Shown here: positions 45,573-56,064 of the stretch, piece after piece | Layout of the letters: each line of letters opens with the position of its first letter | Numbering within the stretch: position 1 is the first letter of the stretch | Assembly: GCA_022828595.1 (NCBI GenBank) | Contig: JAKGHH010000008.1 | Location: 22,126,378-22,190,377, forward strand | Source of the DNA: Nelumbo lutea | Taxonomy: Eukaryota > Streptophyta > Magnoliopsida > Proteales > Nelumbonaceae | Length of the DNA stretch: 64,000 nt | Direction: 5' to 3' | Notes under the pieces: model-generated | The model's database searches: none | The model's input: the letters and a program-made list of their open reading frames with translations, nothing else | Told to the model about the DNA's origin: nothing | Made by a program: the position numbers and the translations under genes

Positions 45573-47473
45573 TTACAAGTCTGGGGCTACTTCTTCATTA
45601 TCAGAAGCCACTTCGACGATACCCGAAGGCCCTGCCTCCCCCTCGGAGTCCGGTTCACCATCCGCAGCGTTGGCCATCTCCTGAGTAATACGCGAAGTGG
45701 ATATGGCGCTGGTGTCGAGCTTGGGGTACGTATTCCGGATCATCCACCGGCTTAGCTTGAAACCCCTCCTGTAGGAGTCCACCATCAGATCATCGAAGTC
45801 CGGCGAAGCAATATAATCACTAACAACTTTCTTCTTCGCATCTTCGATGCCTTGAGAGAAGATCTGAGTCCTCTCCCTGATATCCTCCTAAAGATACTCG
45901 ACCTGATGCTGCAGGTCCAGCTTCAATTCCGCCATATGTTTCACCCCCACTCCCATGGCCTCAGCATCTCTTTGAGACCTCGCCTGCCTAGACCGCGCGA
46001 GGCGAGCAGCCTCCTCGGCAGCACGAGCAGCCTCTTCGGCAGCTCATGCCTGCCTCGAGCTCCTCTCCACCTGGTTCGCCAAGGCGTGAATAGAAGAGTT
46101 CACCTACCAAAAAGAAACAAGTGATCAAATGAACGAATAGAAGAATAAAAGCCGAAGAACTCTAAAAAAGGGAGATCACTTACCACCATGGCATGGGTAA
46201 CGGCACGGAAGGCCACTTGGTGCAGAGGGAGATCGGTCCACGCAGTGACTTCCTCGGGAAACATGGCCTCCTTACTCCTCTGAAGAGCGTGAGTAGGCGA
46301 CAGCACACTCCTAAAGTCCCCCGGGGCCCCCGAGCCTGATGGCCCAGCTCGCGTGTGGGCAGACCCGAAGTAAGCGGGAGCCCCTGTGTGAGTAGTTTCG
46401 GCATAAGGGGCCCCCGCCGGCTCCTGCATAGGAGGAACCACCTCGGGCTCCATAGGCTGATCCTCCGCCGATAGTCCGGCACCTCGGGCTCCACACTCTG
46501 GGGTAGCTCGGTGCGAGCTCGCTTAGCCACCCGTTTTCTCCTCTTCATGCCTTGGAACAAGTGCCCACCTCGGGTCCCTCGAGAGTCCATCGCACCTGCG
46601 AAAAGGAGTTCGGCATCAGTAAAACGAGCAAAAGAAGAGCAAGACAGGATCGTTAGATACTGTTGACAATTCAGCCCAAGCCGCAGCAATAAGCTTGGCC
46701 TCCGTCAGATACTGTTGACACTTCAGCCCAAGCCGCGCCCATTGCCGGAGGCCCTTCACCGTCTCTTTATCAAGTGTGACGTCGGAGTCGGGAGCGGCCA
46801 TCCCCCAGCCGGTCTGAAACGGCCACCCCAGCGCACTTCGCACCCCGAAATAGTCCCGCTTCCACGCCGGGACCTTATTAGGGAGTTCGTGTAAGAGCTT
46901 GAAGCTTGGGCGAGGAGACAGGTAGTATGCCCGCCTACGCCCAGGAAGGGGACCCGCTTGCTTTTTAAGCATTAAAATAGAAGAAAAAATCTCCAAGTCC
47001 AAAGGAAAGTTCTCCTCGCAGAATAGGGAGATCATCCACACTAAATTCCTAATGGAGTTCGGGTGAAGCTGGCCGACCGTCACACCGAAGTGGTTCAGAA
47101 CCTCGACAAGAAGAGGATGGAAAGGCAGTCGCAGCCCCGCAGCGAGCTGCTCCCGAAAAATTACGATCTCATCAGGACCGTGTTCCCAAGGGAAGCTACC
47201 CGTAGGGATGAAGTAGGCGTACTCCTCGGGCAAGTTATAGTAGTTTATGAGGGATCGAAGTCCCTCAGGCGTCATAGTAGAAGGGCCAAACTGATCTAAA
47301 GCCCGGCCGCGACGGGAGGTGGACGCCAACCTACCCGAGGCACCTCGGCCTATGGGTTCAACCTCTTCCTCAAGACCTACATTGGGCTCGCTAGAACTAC
47401 CGGGGGATGCAAATCGGTTCGTAGAACCTGCATCAGACCCGCTTGGACTGTTTGAACCCTCCGAGCTAGACAT
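45573..47473 (-). CDS. Antisense gene of the Tat element (PF04195-like), probably spliced
   Basis: Read on the minus strand from ATG 47473-47471 (MSSSEGSNSPSGSDAGS). The first exon-like block (to about 46640) has a Ser-rich acidic head, then PTGSFPWEHGPDEIVIF and RLPFHPLLVEVLNHFGVTVG, the putative gypsy-type transposon protein domain, then KRDYFGVRSALGWPFQTGW. A second block (46590-46140) is basic (MKRRKRVAKRARTE). A third (46105-45573) is an Ala/Glu/Arg-rich coiled coil followed by RRGFKLSRWMIRNTYPKLDT and an acidic tail. Blocks are separated as by short introns, but one stop is visible in the coiled coil (near 46048), so it may be dead. Antisense genes at this place are known in Tat elements such as Grande. 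Their role is unknown. Confidence 0.6.
46640..46735. repeat. Short direct repeat in the antisense gene
   Basis: AGATACTGTTGACA followed by TTCAGCCCAAGCCGC occurs at 46656-46686 and again at 46707-46737, with few differences. It duplicates about 50 bases at the end of the first exon-like block. Confidence 0.7.
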
Positions 47474-48100
47474 CAGGGAATAGAAGACGGGTTCCAGGAA
47501 AAGCACTCACCCGGGAAGAAGACTGGAGTAGACCACGAAAGCTCGAACAAGCAGAAGGAACCTGGGACGTGAGCTGAAGAGCCTGGACGCGAACTGAAAC
47601 TTAGACGCGAGCTCGAGAGGTACAGTAGCAGCGACTGGGGTCCCCCCCCCCGCTATTTATATCCACAGCAACCGGAAAAACGACGGTCCAGATCAAAGCC
47701 AATCCAACGGCCCACAGTCGCGCTGATCGCACGTCCTCCGATGCCGAGACGTGACCAGCGCACGTCTTTCTGAAATGGACGGCGCCGGCGCACGTCTTTC
47801 GAAACTGACGAGGCGTCGCGCACGTCTTGTCGAAATTGACGGGGCATCGGCACGCATCTTTTCAAAACTGACAGGGTGTCAGCGCACGTCTCCTCGCAAT
47901 AAAAGCGGCTGCAGCACGACTCCCGAAACTTGAGAAAACGGCTACCATCACGTCTCCCAAACGCGCGCCTTTTTGAAAAATCAAATTAAAGCGCGCGCCA
48001 TCAATTGAATAAAATTCAAAGTACGGGCCAAAATCCTCCTGCTACCTTACGAACTCCCCGCGCCAAGACAGGACCCATAGCGCAGGGAGTGGGGGAAATT

Positions 48101-48974
48101 TGACCCAAAACACAAGCACCAAAAGTAACCAACAGTGCAGGAGCCCGAGCTCCCTACTAGGAGCCCGAGCTCCCTACTAAGAACCCGAGCTCCCTACTGG
48201 AAGCCCGAACTCTACTGGACCGGATCCCCTGCCAAGAGCCCGAGCTCCCTACTAAGAACCCGAGCTCCCTACTAGGAGCCCGAGCTCCCTACTAAGAACC
48301 CGAGCTCCCTACTAGGAGCCCGAGCTCCCTACTAAGAACCCGAGCTCCCTGCAAGGAGCCCGAACTCTCTCAGGCCCTAAGCCTCACAAGGCCGTGACCC
48401 GAGCTGGCCCATGGCAGCTCGGAACACTCCCCAAACCGAACTCAAGACTCCATCTCGCTCGCCACTCCAGCACGTCGCCTCCGAAACACCAGACTGACCA
48501 AACGTACCATACCTGACACCGAGGATGTCCGTATCCAAGGGCGGCGCACCTGACTGATTTGGGATTTGACGCTTGACAGCCGCACTTCAAACGGCCTCCT
48601 GCCACCGCCACCTGCCACCGTCGTCACCAGCCGCAGAGACGGCTCCGACAAAAGGAGTAGTGGCGGTTCTGCCCGGCCAGAGGGGATGACATCCGAACTG
48701 GCAGGAGCTCAGAGATAATCATGCCCGATCTGACAGAAGCCTGGAAGTGAGTGCGCGAGGTGGTTATAAAAGGCTCCCTACCCCCCAAGAACGAGGTATG
48801 CTAACTTTGCGCTATCTGGCTTATCTTGTCTTTGAAGGATTCTAACTTGGGCTTCAGAGCCTTTACACCGGGTTCTCCCCGGAGCTTCTTCATCTCCTCC
48901 GTTTCAGGTCCCCCGCTACTCAATTCAGAGGCAAGATCATTGACAGCTAAGACCGACCGGATTGTGCATCATCA
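48101..48974 (+). repeat. 3' LTR of the Tat element
   Basis: Begins TGACCC directly after the polypurine tract, ends CATCATCA, and is followed by GATAC. Carries the second minisatellite array (48143-48370) and TATA box (TTATAAAAGG, 48764-48773). Confidence 0.9.
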
Positions 48975-49203
48975 GATACGATCACGTATTTTGAATGGAA
49001 AGATAACTCCCTCGCTGTATGTTTATGAGGGAAGTCTAGATGATATATATATATGAAGTAATTTGAGTTTTAAGTACAATACGTAAGTGATTGCACACGT
49101 TAGCCAGAAAATAGAAAAACACGATAAGAGGATAAGGTGATAACAATTAAAGTTGTTAGTACACACACACTATCACCAAGGTGACGTGGTTGGATCCTTA
49201 ACA

Positions 49204-50373
49204 CTGGTAGTATCTGGAAAGTAATGTACTAGATTGATTTATGAATTAATTTGGTCAAATTGTTCTAGAGAGGTTTCACGGGAGAGCTAGAGGTGAGTCT
49301 CATGAATTCTCATCCTCTTGCATTTCCCAAAAAACAATACAAATGGCACCCAATTGGATAGCATATGTACAATAGGTTTAAAAGAAAAAGATCACGTCAA
49401 AAAATAATAGGGTTTGGTCGATCTTAAAGCATGTATAAAAGACAAGCATGAAACATACTAGTTAACACAACAGAGGATGGAAAACAAGCATGAAACATAC
49501 CACTGAAATTGCAACAAAAACGACGCACTCCACCTATGCTAATGATCCTCGGTACGTAATGCAAAATGGAAAACCTAATACGCATACATTAATCACTAGA
49601 CAAGAAGAAGAATAAGAGAGATTCAGATTCGAACCAGATGAAACATGCAGAAGAAGCATCCGGTGATCAGATGAAACATTCAGATTCGAATTTACCTCTA
49701 CTTTTCACATCTAGTTGCTAGAATTCAGTGAATAAGCTTTCACCAGATCAAATGAAATAGATCGTTCAGACATACATCAAAGGGAGATGGGAGAAGCATC
49801 CGGTGATCGTTCAGACAACACCAAATCAGAAGAACCATAAATTTCTATCTTTGAAAGGTATCCTAAGGTGGACTTCCGTGCTAACTATTCTTCTTCTCAG
49901 ACGAAGGGAGAAGTAGCGACAATGGTGAGAAAATGCGGCAATGGGATTTTCTTTCGTTCAGACAAGGTTTTGGGTTGAAGAATGATGAGGGTGTGCTCTT
50001 GGCTCCGTTTTGACTGTTCTTCTTCTCAAACGATGGGAGAAGCAGCGGCAATGGGATTTCACATTCTCAAACGAGGGAAGAAGCAGTGGTAAATGCTGGT
50101 TTTCTCTTCCGTAAATGATTCTAGTCCTCTTCATCCTGATTGGCATTATCTTAGCCAACATTTTCGTTTTTTTTTTCTTCCTTTACTGAAATAAAGTGGG
50201 ATTATATTCTTCGGTTACTATATCATGAAAATGTCAAAGTTCATATTCCCTCTCTATAGTTCTTTCTTTGTTTTTGTCCTTTCTTCCTTTGTCTGTAATG
50301 GCTTAGAGGTAACTTAGGAGAGAAGGAAAGAACACAGAGACTTTGAACTCTTCGAAGTCTGCTTCCCAACAAT
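49204..50373. other. Spacer with no recognised gene
   Basis: From the end of the Copia LTR there is AT-rich sequence. Words around AGACGAAGGGAGAAGCAGCGG recur in diverged form at 49900, 50020 and 50070, hinting at a small local duplication. No family was recognised. The missing 3' part of the chitinase pseudogene is not found here. Confidence 0.4.
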
Positions 50374-50660
50374 CTATGCTGGAGCCGAAGAAAGCCATTT
50401 CTGGCCTACCAAGTTAGAAGACGAACTAGTGATGGAATTCTATGCTGCAGCCGAAGAAAGCCATTTCTGGCCTACCAAGTCAGAAGACAAACTAGTGATG
50501 GAAATGTATGCTAGAGACGAAGAAAGCCATTTCTGGTCTACCAAGTCAGAAGACGAACTAGTGATGGAAGTCTCTAAACCCAGCATCAGTAAATCACTCC
50601 ACAACTGCAAGAAATTCAGATTCATCTATCCGGAAATCAATAGAACAAAATCCCTATGAT
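50374..50660 (+). other. 66-bp tandem repeat, open in frame (22-residue units)
   Basis: Three units of exactly 66 bases (50374-50439, 50440-50505, 50506-50571) encode EESHFWPTKSEDELVME followed by a variable YAAA, YARD or similar. The open frame extends upstream to at least 50320 (ELFEVCFPTIYAGA) and downstream to a TGA at 50657-50659. Most differences between units are single bases and none breaks the frame. I do not recognise the protein. It could be an exon of an unknown gene or a chance open repeat. Confidence 0.45.
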
Positions 50661-50986
50661 CAGTTCATATCTACTTCAAGAAAAGTCATCTATTCGTCTT
50701 CAGGTGGTCCGACCTGTTACCAATGGTGGAAGACCAAAAGCAAATATCTCAGAGCTCACAAAAAACAACCAAAATGTCAGAAACCAAATCACGTACGTCG
50801 GGGATCTCTCTGACCACGAATTCGGAGGAATAAATGACTAAATCTTTAATGAAAATAACAATAAAAAAATCAAAGAAACATCTCTCTCTTTTCTTCTTCT
50901 ATAAGAACGCAATGAAGAAGAAAGAAGAAGAGGGGGAAGGAGAGCAAGAAAAGGAGAGAAAATAAATGCCTATTCCTATCCACCAC

Positions 50987-51260
50987 AAACTGAATGAATC
51001 ACTACTTATACCAACATATTCGCCAATATCCTTTTCAAGTAGTCATGATAGAGTTGAAGATCAACTCCAGCTGCTTCAAGGTTTGGGACAATAGTTACAA
51101 GATCCTTAGGAGGCCACTTGATAATGGTAAACTTGATATTAGCTAGGTAATAAGGCCAACCGAAGCCATGGTTTTTCATTTGGAGTACCCAAATATATAT
51201 CAGAAAATCTTGAACAGTTCATCAATCTTCAAGAGTCCAGAGGGAATAAAAGTCTCTGGT
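50987..51260 (-). pseudogene. Fragment of an unidentified gene, copy 3
   Basis: The longest copy of the fragment also seen at 4178-4357 and 23480-23720. On the minus strand one frame stays open from about 51155 to a stop near 50998 and includes KWPPKDLVTIVPNLEAAGVD and QLYHDYLKRILANM. A second block upstream on that strand (51245-51170) reads IPSGLLKIDELFKIF before a stop. It may be the last exon or exons of a gene I cannot name. If the nested transposons are removed it lies about 1.8 kb after the chitinase pseudogene. Confidence 0.5.
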
Positions 51261-51275
51261 TCACTATCTCGGAAA

Positions 51276-51277
<2 letters not shown>

Positions 51278-51306
<29 letters not shown>
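51278..51306. repeat. (AT)n microsatellite
   Basis: Alternating AT adjoining copy 3 of the fragment. The homologous place at 23730 has only a short TATATATA. Confidence 0.85.
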
Positions 51307-51429
51307 ACCCACAGACCATGAGACCACACACGCACAGGGTTTTAAGTCGTGATTTACTCCAAAACACGATTCTTAAAATGAAACTAAAAGTCTTCCCTCT
51401 GTTATCTGCTCTCTGCGACCGAGTTTAAA

Positions 51430-52920
51430 GATTTCAACTTAATCAGTCTCACTTCTACAACACAACAAATTGACTCCAAACAAGAGCAGAGAATCGACCC
51501 TTGCGCTTGAAATTTGGCTTCTTTAACATCATTGTATTCCGGGTATGTTAACCGAATCCAATCTCTCCGATCACCACCTCTTTCATAACTATTTACGTTA
51601 AACCATTATAGAGCATCGATTTCAAGGACCAAAACAGGGGAGATTTTTACCCCAAAACATTACCAAACAGGTCGGGATTGCTTGATATATTGGCCACCGA
51701 CGTCGTTCCGGCCACGGAACTCTATTTTTTGACGTGAAATCCCACTGGAGATACCTCTATTTTAGCCATTCAAAAAGATTTAATTTCAATGAAAGAAGTT
51801 AAAGAGGAGATAGAGTATATTATGAGTATTGTCGAAGCAGAGGTTTAAGAGGCCAAGAAGGACTGACTCATAGAAGGGGCTGTCATACTTGCCCAGTTCA
51901 GGAATTGGCTGGGCAGACCCATTTGACATGTCTTCTATATTTTACTTTGACGGATTAGATAGAGATTCAGTAGATGGGGATAGCAGCAATACAAATGACT
52001 TACTCTGTTACTAGTTTTCACATTTTAATTAGGTTGTTGTATATTCGGTGGTTCCATATTCCACCAGAGACTGTGAAGATTGTTGCGTTCATTTGTGTTG
52101 ATGTAATGAGAAAAGGTGATGAAAATTTGGTTCAAGGCTTTGAGAGGATGAGAACCCGCAGTGCACGTGCCAGGCGATTCTCTACTGAACCATGACCAAT
52201 GTGGGCTTGTGTTTGGTGGTTCTATACTGAAATATGATCAAATATTGGGAATTTGGGACTGCGAGAGACTAGTGTAGGTGTTCTTCAGCGTCTCTAAGCA
52301 CTAGCTCATTTTGCATTGCGGTGGGGGAGGGAGGAGAAGAGAAGAGAAGAGAGAGAGGGAATGAGAAAAGACAAAGATAAAGCATGTGAGTTCGATTTCA
52401 TAGTTTTTTGTGGTTCAGAATGCCGGCCGGCCGTTAAAGTATATGGACTCCGTTAATTTTGAAAATCTGCAAAAAGGACGACGTGGTTGATGATTATCAT
52501 TGACAGGGACATACAATGTAAGCTCACTATAGTCCTAGACTTGATTGAATTATTTCAACCTCAATCGAGAAATTTCACAAAATTTTGTTAAAAATCTTCC
52601 CTCAAGGCTGGACTGATCAACTACATATATACTGTCTACTTCACTCTTATTTTCTATATATCAAACCAAACCATAGTCAAATTATTACAGTGTTTCTCTC
52701 TCTCATCCTTCAAGGAAGAAACGGAATTCAACTCATTCTTATTGGTCAATAAGCACATAACTTAAAAAACATGCTTTGAAAAATAAGGCCACCCCTATAC
52801 TTAGATTTGTCCCATATACAATAAAAAAAAGAAGGGATTATTTATCTCTCACTAGGGACGAACCTGACTTGTATAAAAAATGAGATGTTTCTCCAACCAG
52901 TAGAATGAGAAATTCTACTA
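51430..52920. other. Region without recognised genes
   Basis: Mixed AT-rich sequence. An open frame at 51974-52195 has no family resemblance. A GA-rich block (52325-52380) is low complexity. Confidence 0.4.
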
Positions 52921-52926
52921 GAAGAA

Positions 52927-53021
52927 AAAAAAAAAAAAAAAAAAAAAGATACAGAGAAAAAAAATCTTAGATTGGCCCAAGTGATAATTCACAGATGGGG
53001 TAGGACTGAAAATAAATCAAT

Positions 53022-53066
<45 letters not shown>

Positions 53067-53280
53067 ATAGTTCTTTTTAAATGCTAATTAATATATTGAA
53101 CATCGTCACATTTCAATGTAAAGCTGTAAACCACCACACATGAAACCATCAAGTTGGCTGACCATTATATATATATATATATATACGTCAGCTAAATGCT
53201 AATTTGATTTCTATTTTTACTAGAATACTCGCGTAATAAGTTCAATGCCAAATGCATTAGTTTTTTTTTTTTTTTTTTTG
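52927..53280. repeat. Low-complexity cluster: poly(A), two (AT)n tracts, poly(T)
   Basis: A run of about 20 A (52927-52947), a long AT tract (53022-53062), a shorter AT tract (53166-53185) and a run of T (53260-53279) lie within 360 bases. Confidence 0.9.
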
Positions 53281-53539
53281 AAAATACCCCAAAAGAACTT
53301 TTCGCTTTTAACTTAAAAATTAAGTTTCTTGGATCAAATTGAAGAGCAAAGTAGTCTTACTTTTTAAATTGATTTTTCACTTTTCGCTTTTTAACTTTTC
53401 ACTAATGCCAAATGCATTAGTCCACTATGACTATGAGAGTTTCTACCCAGACAATAAGAATACATATATACATAATTCACTACTGATCTTCAAAGTTATG
53501 TGAGCTCAAGAAGCAGCAGGAGTTGAATATTGATTACAA

Positions 53540-54160
53540 CTTTGGAGTAACTTGACATTTCTTAAAAGGATAGATCTCTCCAGTAATCAATTTAAAAAAA
53601 AAACATTCCATCCTTTGTATCAACGACCCTTACATCACTTACTTGAGCACATTCTTCTTAGCGATAATGAGTTTTGGGGCTCATTCTCAGTGCGCTTACT
53701 GACCTTCGTATTCTTCTATCCAAGAGAAATGGCTTAAATATATGGTCCAATTCTGTATCAACTATGCCAATTGAAGAAGATAAGGTTGATGGATCTTTCC
53801 CATAACACATTTTTGGGGACAATACCCCAAATGCTTCAGTAACATCAACTTTGGGATCAAAGATGACACAGAAAATCCATTTTTCCAGTGACGACGTATG
53901 GTTATATCTTGTATGAATACATTCTTCATTTACAAGTTTCACAATACACCAAGAATTGGAATTCACAACCAAGAGAAGGCTTGACTCTTACAAGGGTTAC
54001 ATTATTCTTAATCTCATGTCTGGGTAACTAGTTAACAGGTAAAATCCCCCATGATATAGGAGGAAATCTAAATGGGATTCGTGCATTGAACTTCTCTCAT
54101 AACAAGCTTACAGCTGGATCAATCCCCCAAGCATTGATGCCGTTGTTTTCTTAACAAGCT
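53540..54160 (+). pseudogene. LRR receptor-like protein (RLP) pseudogene fragment
   Basis: Pieces of the ectodomain C-terminal region of a plant RLP, a membrane-anchored LRR receptor without kinase, lie in order on the plus strand. They are FLKRIDLSSNQFK (53558-53596), LEHILLSDNEFWGSFSV (about 53643-53693), QLCQLKKIRLMDLSHNTF (53758-53811) and CFSNINFGIKDD (about 53832-53867). Then come ELEFTTKRRLDSYKGYIILN (about 53955-54014) followed by a stop, and LTGKIPHDIGGNLNGIRALN with FSHNKLTAGSIPQAL (to about 54140). Frames change between pieces, and the membrane segment and 5' repeats are absent, so it is a dead fragment. Confidence 0.8.
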
Positions 54161-54392
54161 TTTTGGTTTCATACATGACGTCGTTTGATTTCATTGAAGC
54201 ACTCATTCATTCATCCTATCTCTCTATTATTACCATTTACTTGCTCCCTTAATTTGCATATGCATGCTGATGTTCTGTTTCTCTTAATGAGGCGGATCTT
54301 CTGTAGCATTTTTTATGCGGTTGAGGATTTTCCCATAATCTCATCTTTTAGATGTTGCTTGTGATTTGTATTAGAAGCTGGACGTGGGAGAG

Positions 54393-54464
54393 TTCTGTCA
54401 CAAATATGTGTAACAGGTGGACCATTATCATTGGATCCACCTGTTACACATATTTGTGACAGAA
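54393..54464. repeat. Perfect 29-bp inverted repeat, 14-base loop
   Basis: The arm 54393-54421 (TTCTGTCACAAATATGTGTA and onward) is the exact reverse complement of 54436-54464. It lies 230 bases after the RLP relic. Possible explanations are a foldback element, or a recent local inverted duplication. Confidence 0.9.
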
Positions 54465-55305
54465 AGAAAAAAGAAAAAAAAAAAACAGACAGAAAAACTT
54501 AAATCTGTTGGGAGAATCACGAAATCAAACAAATTATAACCAAGTTTCAAAAACAGCGAAAATAATATTTTTCTCCCTCTTTGTATAAATCTGTTAGGAA
54601 ACAATTTAGTAGAACTTAAACCAAAGAATAAGCACACAAGAATACAACCAAATTTACGTGGAAAAACCTTCCCGGTGTGGAAAAGAAAAAAACCATAGTC
54701 ATCCAAAAACTTCCACTATCAAGATAGTAATTGTACAAGGGTTATCTCTAGATAAAACTAGAGGCATACAATCATCAAATCATCAAGAAAATACGTTTCC
54801 TGGAAACTAACAAATATCTCAAGATAATAGAGAAATCTCACCCAAAATAGAGGTACCGTTCGCGGACTCAGATCTCACAAACCAGTGAGCCAAACCAGAT
54901 CTCCAACGTTCAGATTGAAGAACCTTAAGTCGCGAACATGCCTGCAAAATTTCAGCTCAATCGGACCACAAACGACCTTCAATTGGAGCACAAGATGAAA
55001 ACCGCACAGACTGAAATTTAAAGAATCCGCTCCTTTTCTCTCTCCGTTTTTGCACGGGATTCTCTTCCTTTTTCTTCTCTTCTTCTCCCAATCTTTTTGG
55101 CAACCAACACCACTAAAAGGTTATTTCCTTTGCCTATTTTCATTTGGACAAAAAATTCCCTCATCCATGGGCTCAAAAATACCACATGGGCTTCTTGGGC
55201 CATCCTCCACATAAGAGGGAAACCCAACAAAATCCTCGTTAAAACCATCTCATCTTGTTAGAAACAACCTGGGTGTGTTTCAACCTGAGCCTAGCCCATC
55301 AAATA
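54465..55305. other. Spacer without recognised genes
   Basis: The sequence contains a block resembling retroelement leader or LTR (TGGTAACCAA-type words absent, but CCACATGGGCTTCTTGGGCC and AACCCAACAAAATC near 55180-55230), too weak to call. Confidence 0.25.
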
Positions 55306-56064
55306 ATTGTCTAAATCTCACCATGAGCTTTTAGCATTTCTTTTAAACTCATCACAACTTTTCAAAATGTCTAAAACTCATTATGTCACTAATTTGACAC
55401 TAAACAAACTAATGAATGTTAATATATTACCATTTTAACCATCATAGAAAATATTAAATATATACAAAATAAATTAACGGGTGTTAGTATATTATCATTC
55501 TAATATTTAGGCATGAAAAAAGAAAAATTGTTCAAAAAGAATATTTTCAAACATAAATCATGGAAATTACAAAAAATATTAAAAATTATACAAATTGCAA
55601 ACAAAATAAAAAATTATTTTCAAATTATAGAAACTATAGAAATTGAATAACAAAATCAGAAAATAAAAAATTGTAGAAAAAGCACCAAAAATTGTAAATA
55701 AACAAAAAAAAATACAGAAAAAATTATAGATTGTAGAAAATAGAAAAATAAAAAAAAAACAGAAATTATAAAAAAAATATTGGGAATAATAACAAAACAC
55801 TGAAAATGCAAAAAAAAAAAAACAAGAAAATTGAAAACTGAAAAGACCATTTTTTTTCTCGAATGCACCACTCAAGGGTAATTTGGTCATTAAAATTGTT
55901 ATTTATGCTGACATGGACACCTTTGTTAAGAAGCATTAACGGTGCACTAACGGAATGTGCGTTTTGGAAAATAAAAACTTACTGACATTGTGAGCTTTAG
56001 ACATTTTGAAAAGTTGTGATGAGTTTAAGAAAAATGTTGAACATTCATGGTAAGTTTAGACAAT
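55306..56064. mobile_element. Nonautonomous DNA element with about 90-bp terminal inverted repeats
   Basis: ATTGTCTAAATCTCACCATG at 55306 mirrors CATGGTAAGTTTAGACAAT at 56046-56064. The inverted similarity runs about 90 bases inwards, including a perfect stretch over CTCATCACAACTTTTCAAAA (55350-55369) and beyond. The 580-base core is A-rich with AAAATT repeats and no gene. The long inverted repeats resemble MULE-type nonautonomous elements, but I see no matching target duplication (CATCAAATA versus TTCCCACAA). Confidence 0.7.

Larger units (their letters stand above)
38607..48974 (+). mobile_element. Complete Tat-lineage Gypsy retrotransposon
   Basis: The order is 5' LTR (38607-39480), PBS, gag, protease, reverse transcriptase, RNase H with a second RNase H-like domain, integrase, an antisense gene, polypurine tract (AGTGGGGGAAATT) and 3' LTR (48101-48974). 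The two LTRs have the same length and differ at about 19 positions by my count over about 870 bases, mostly transitions, so insertion is fairly recent. It lies inside the 5' LTR of the Copia element. The 5-base flanks (GCAGA and GATAC) do not match, and the first three bases of the LTRs differ (GCG versus TGA), so the 5' border was altered or lies further left (see findings). Confidence 0.9.
33643..49203 (-). mobile_element. Copia retrotransposon, nested, inserted in the chitinase pseudogene
   Basis: On the minus strand the element starts at 49203 with TGTTAAGGATCCAACCACG. The same 24-25 bases recur at 33667-33643, directly after a polypurine tract (TTGAGGGGGGA), as the start of the 3' LTR. 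The 3' LTR is cut there, running straight into chitinase exon sequence. The 5' LTR is split by the Tat element: its outer part is 48975-49203 and its inner end, with CATCA, is at about 38534. A PBS (TATCAGAGCC, 38532-38523) follows, then gag and pol to 33668. No target duplication can be tested because the 3' LTR is truncated. Confidence 0.8.

Noticed and set aside
55579..55890. Phe-rich open frame
   Set aside because: Reads the A-rich core of the inverted-terminal element in reverse; not coding.
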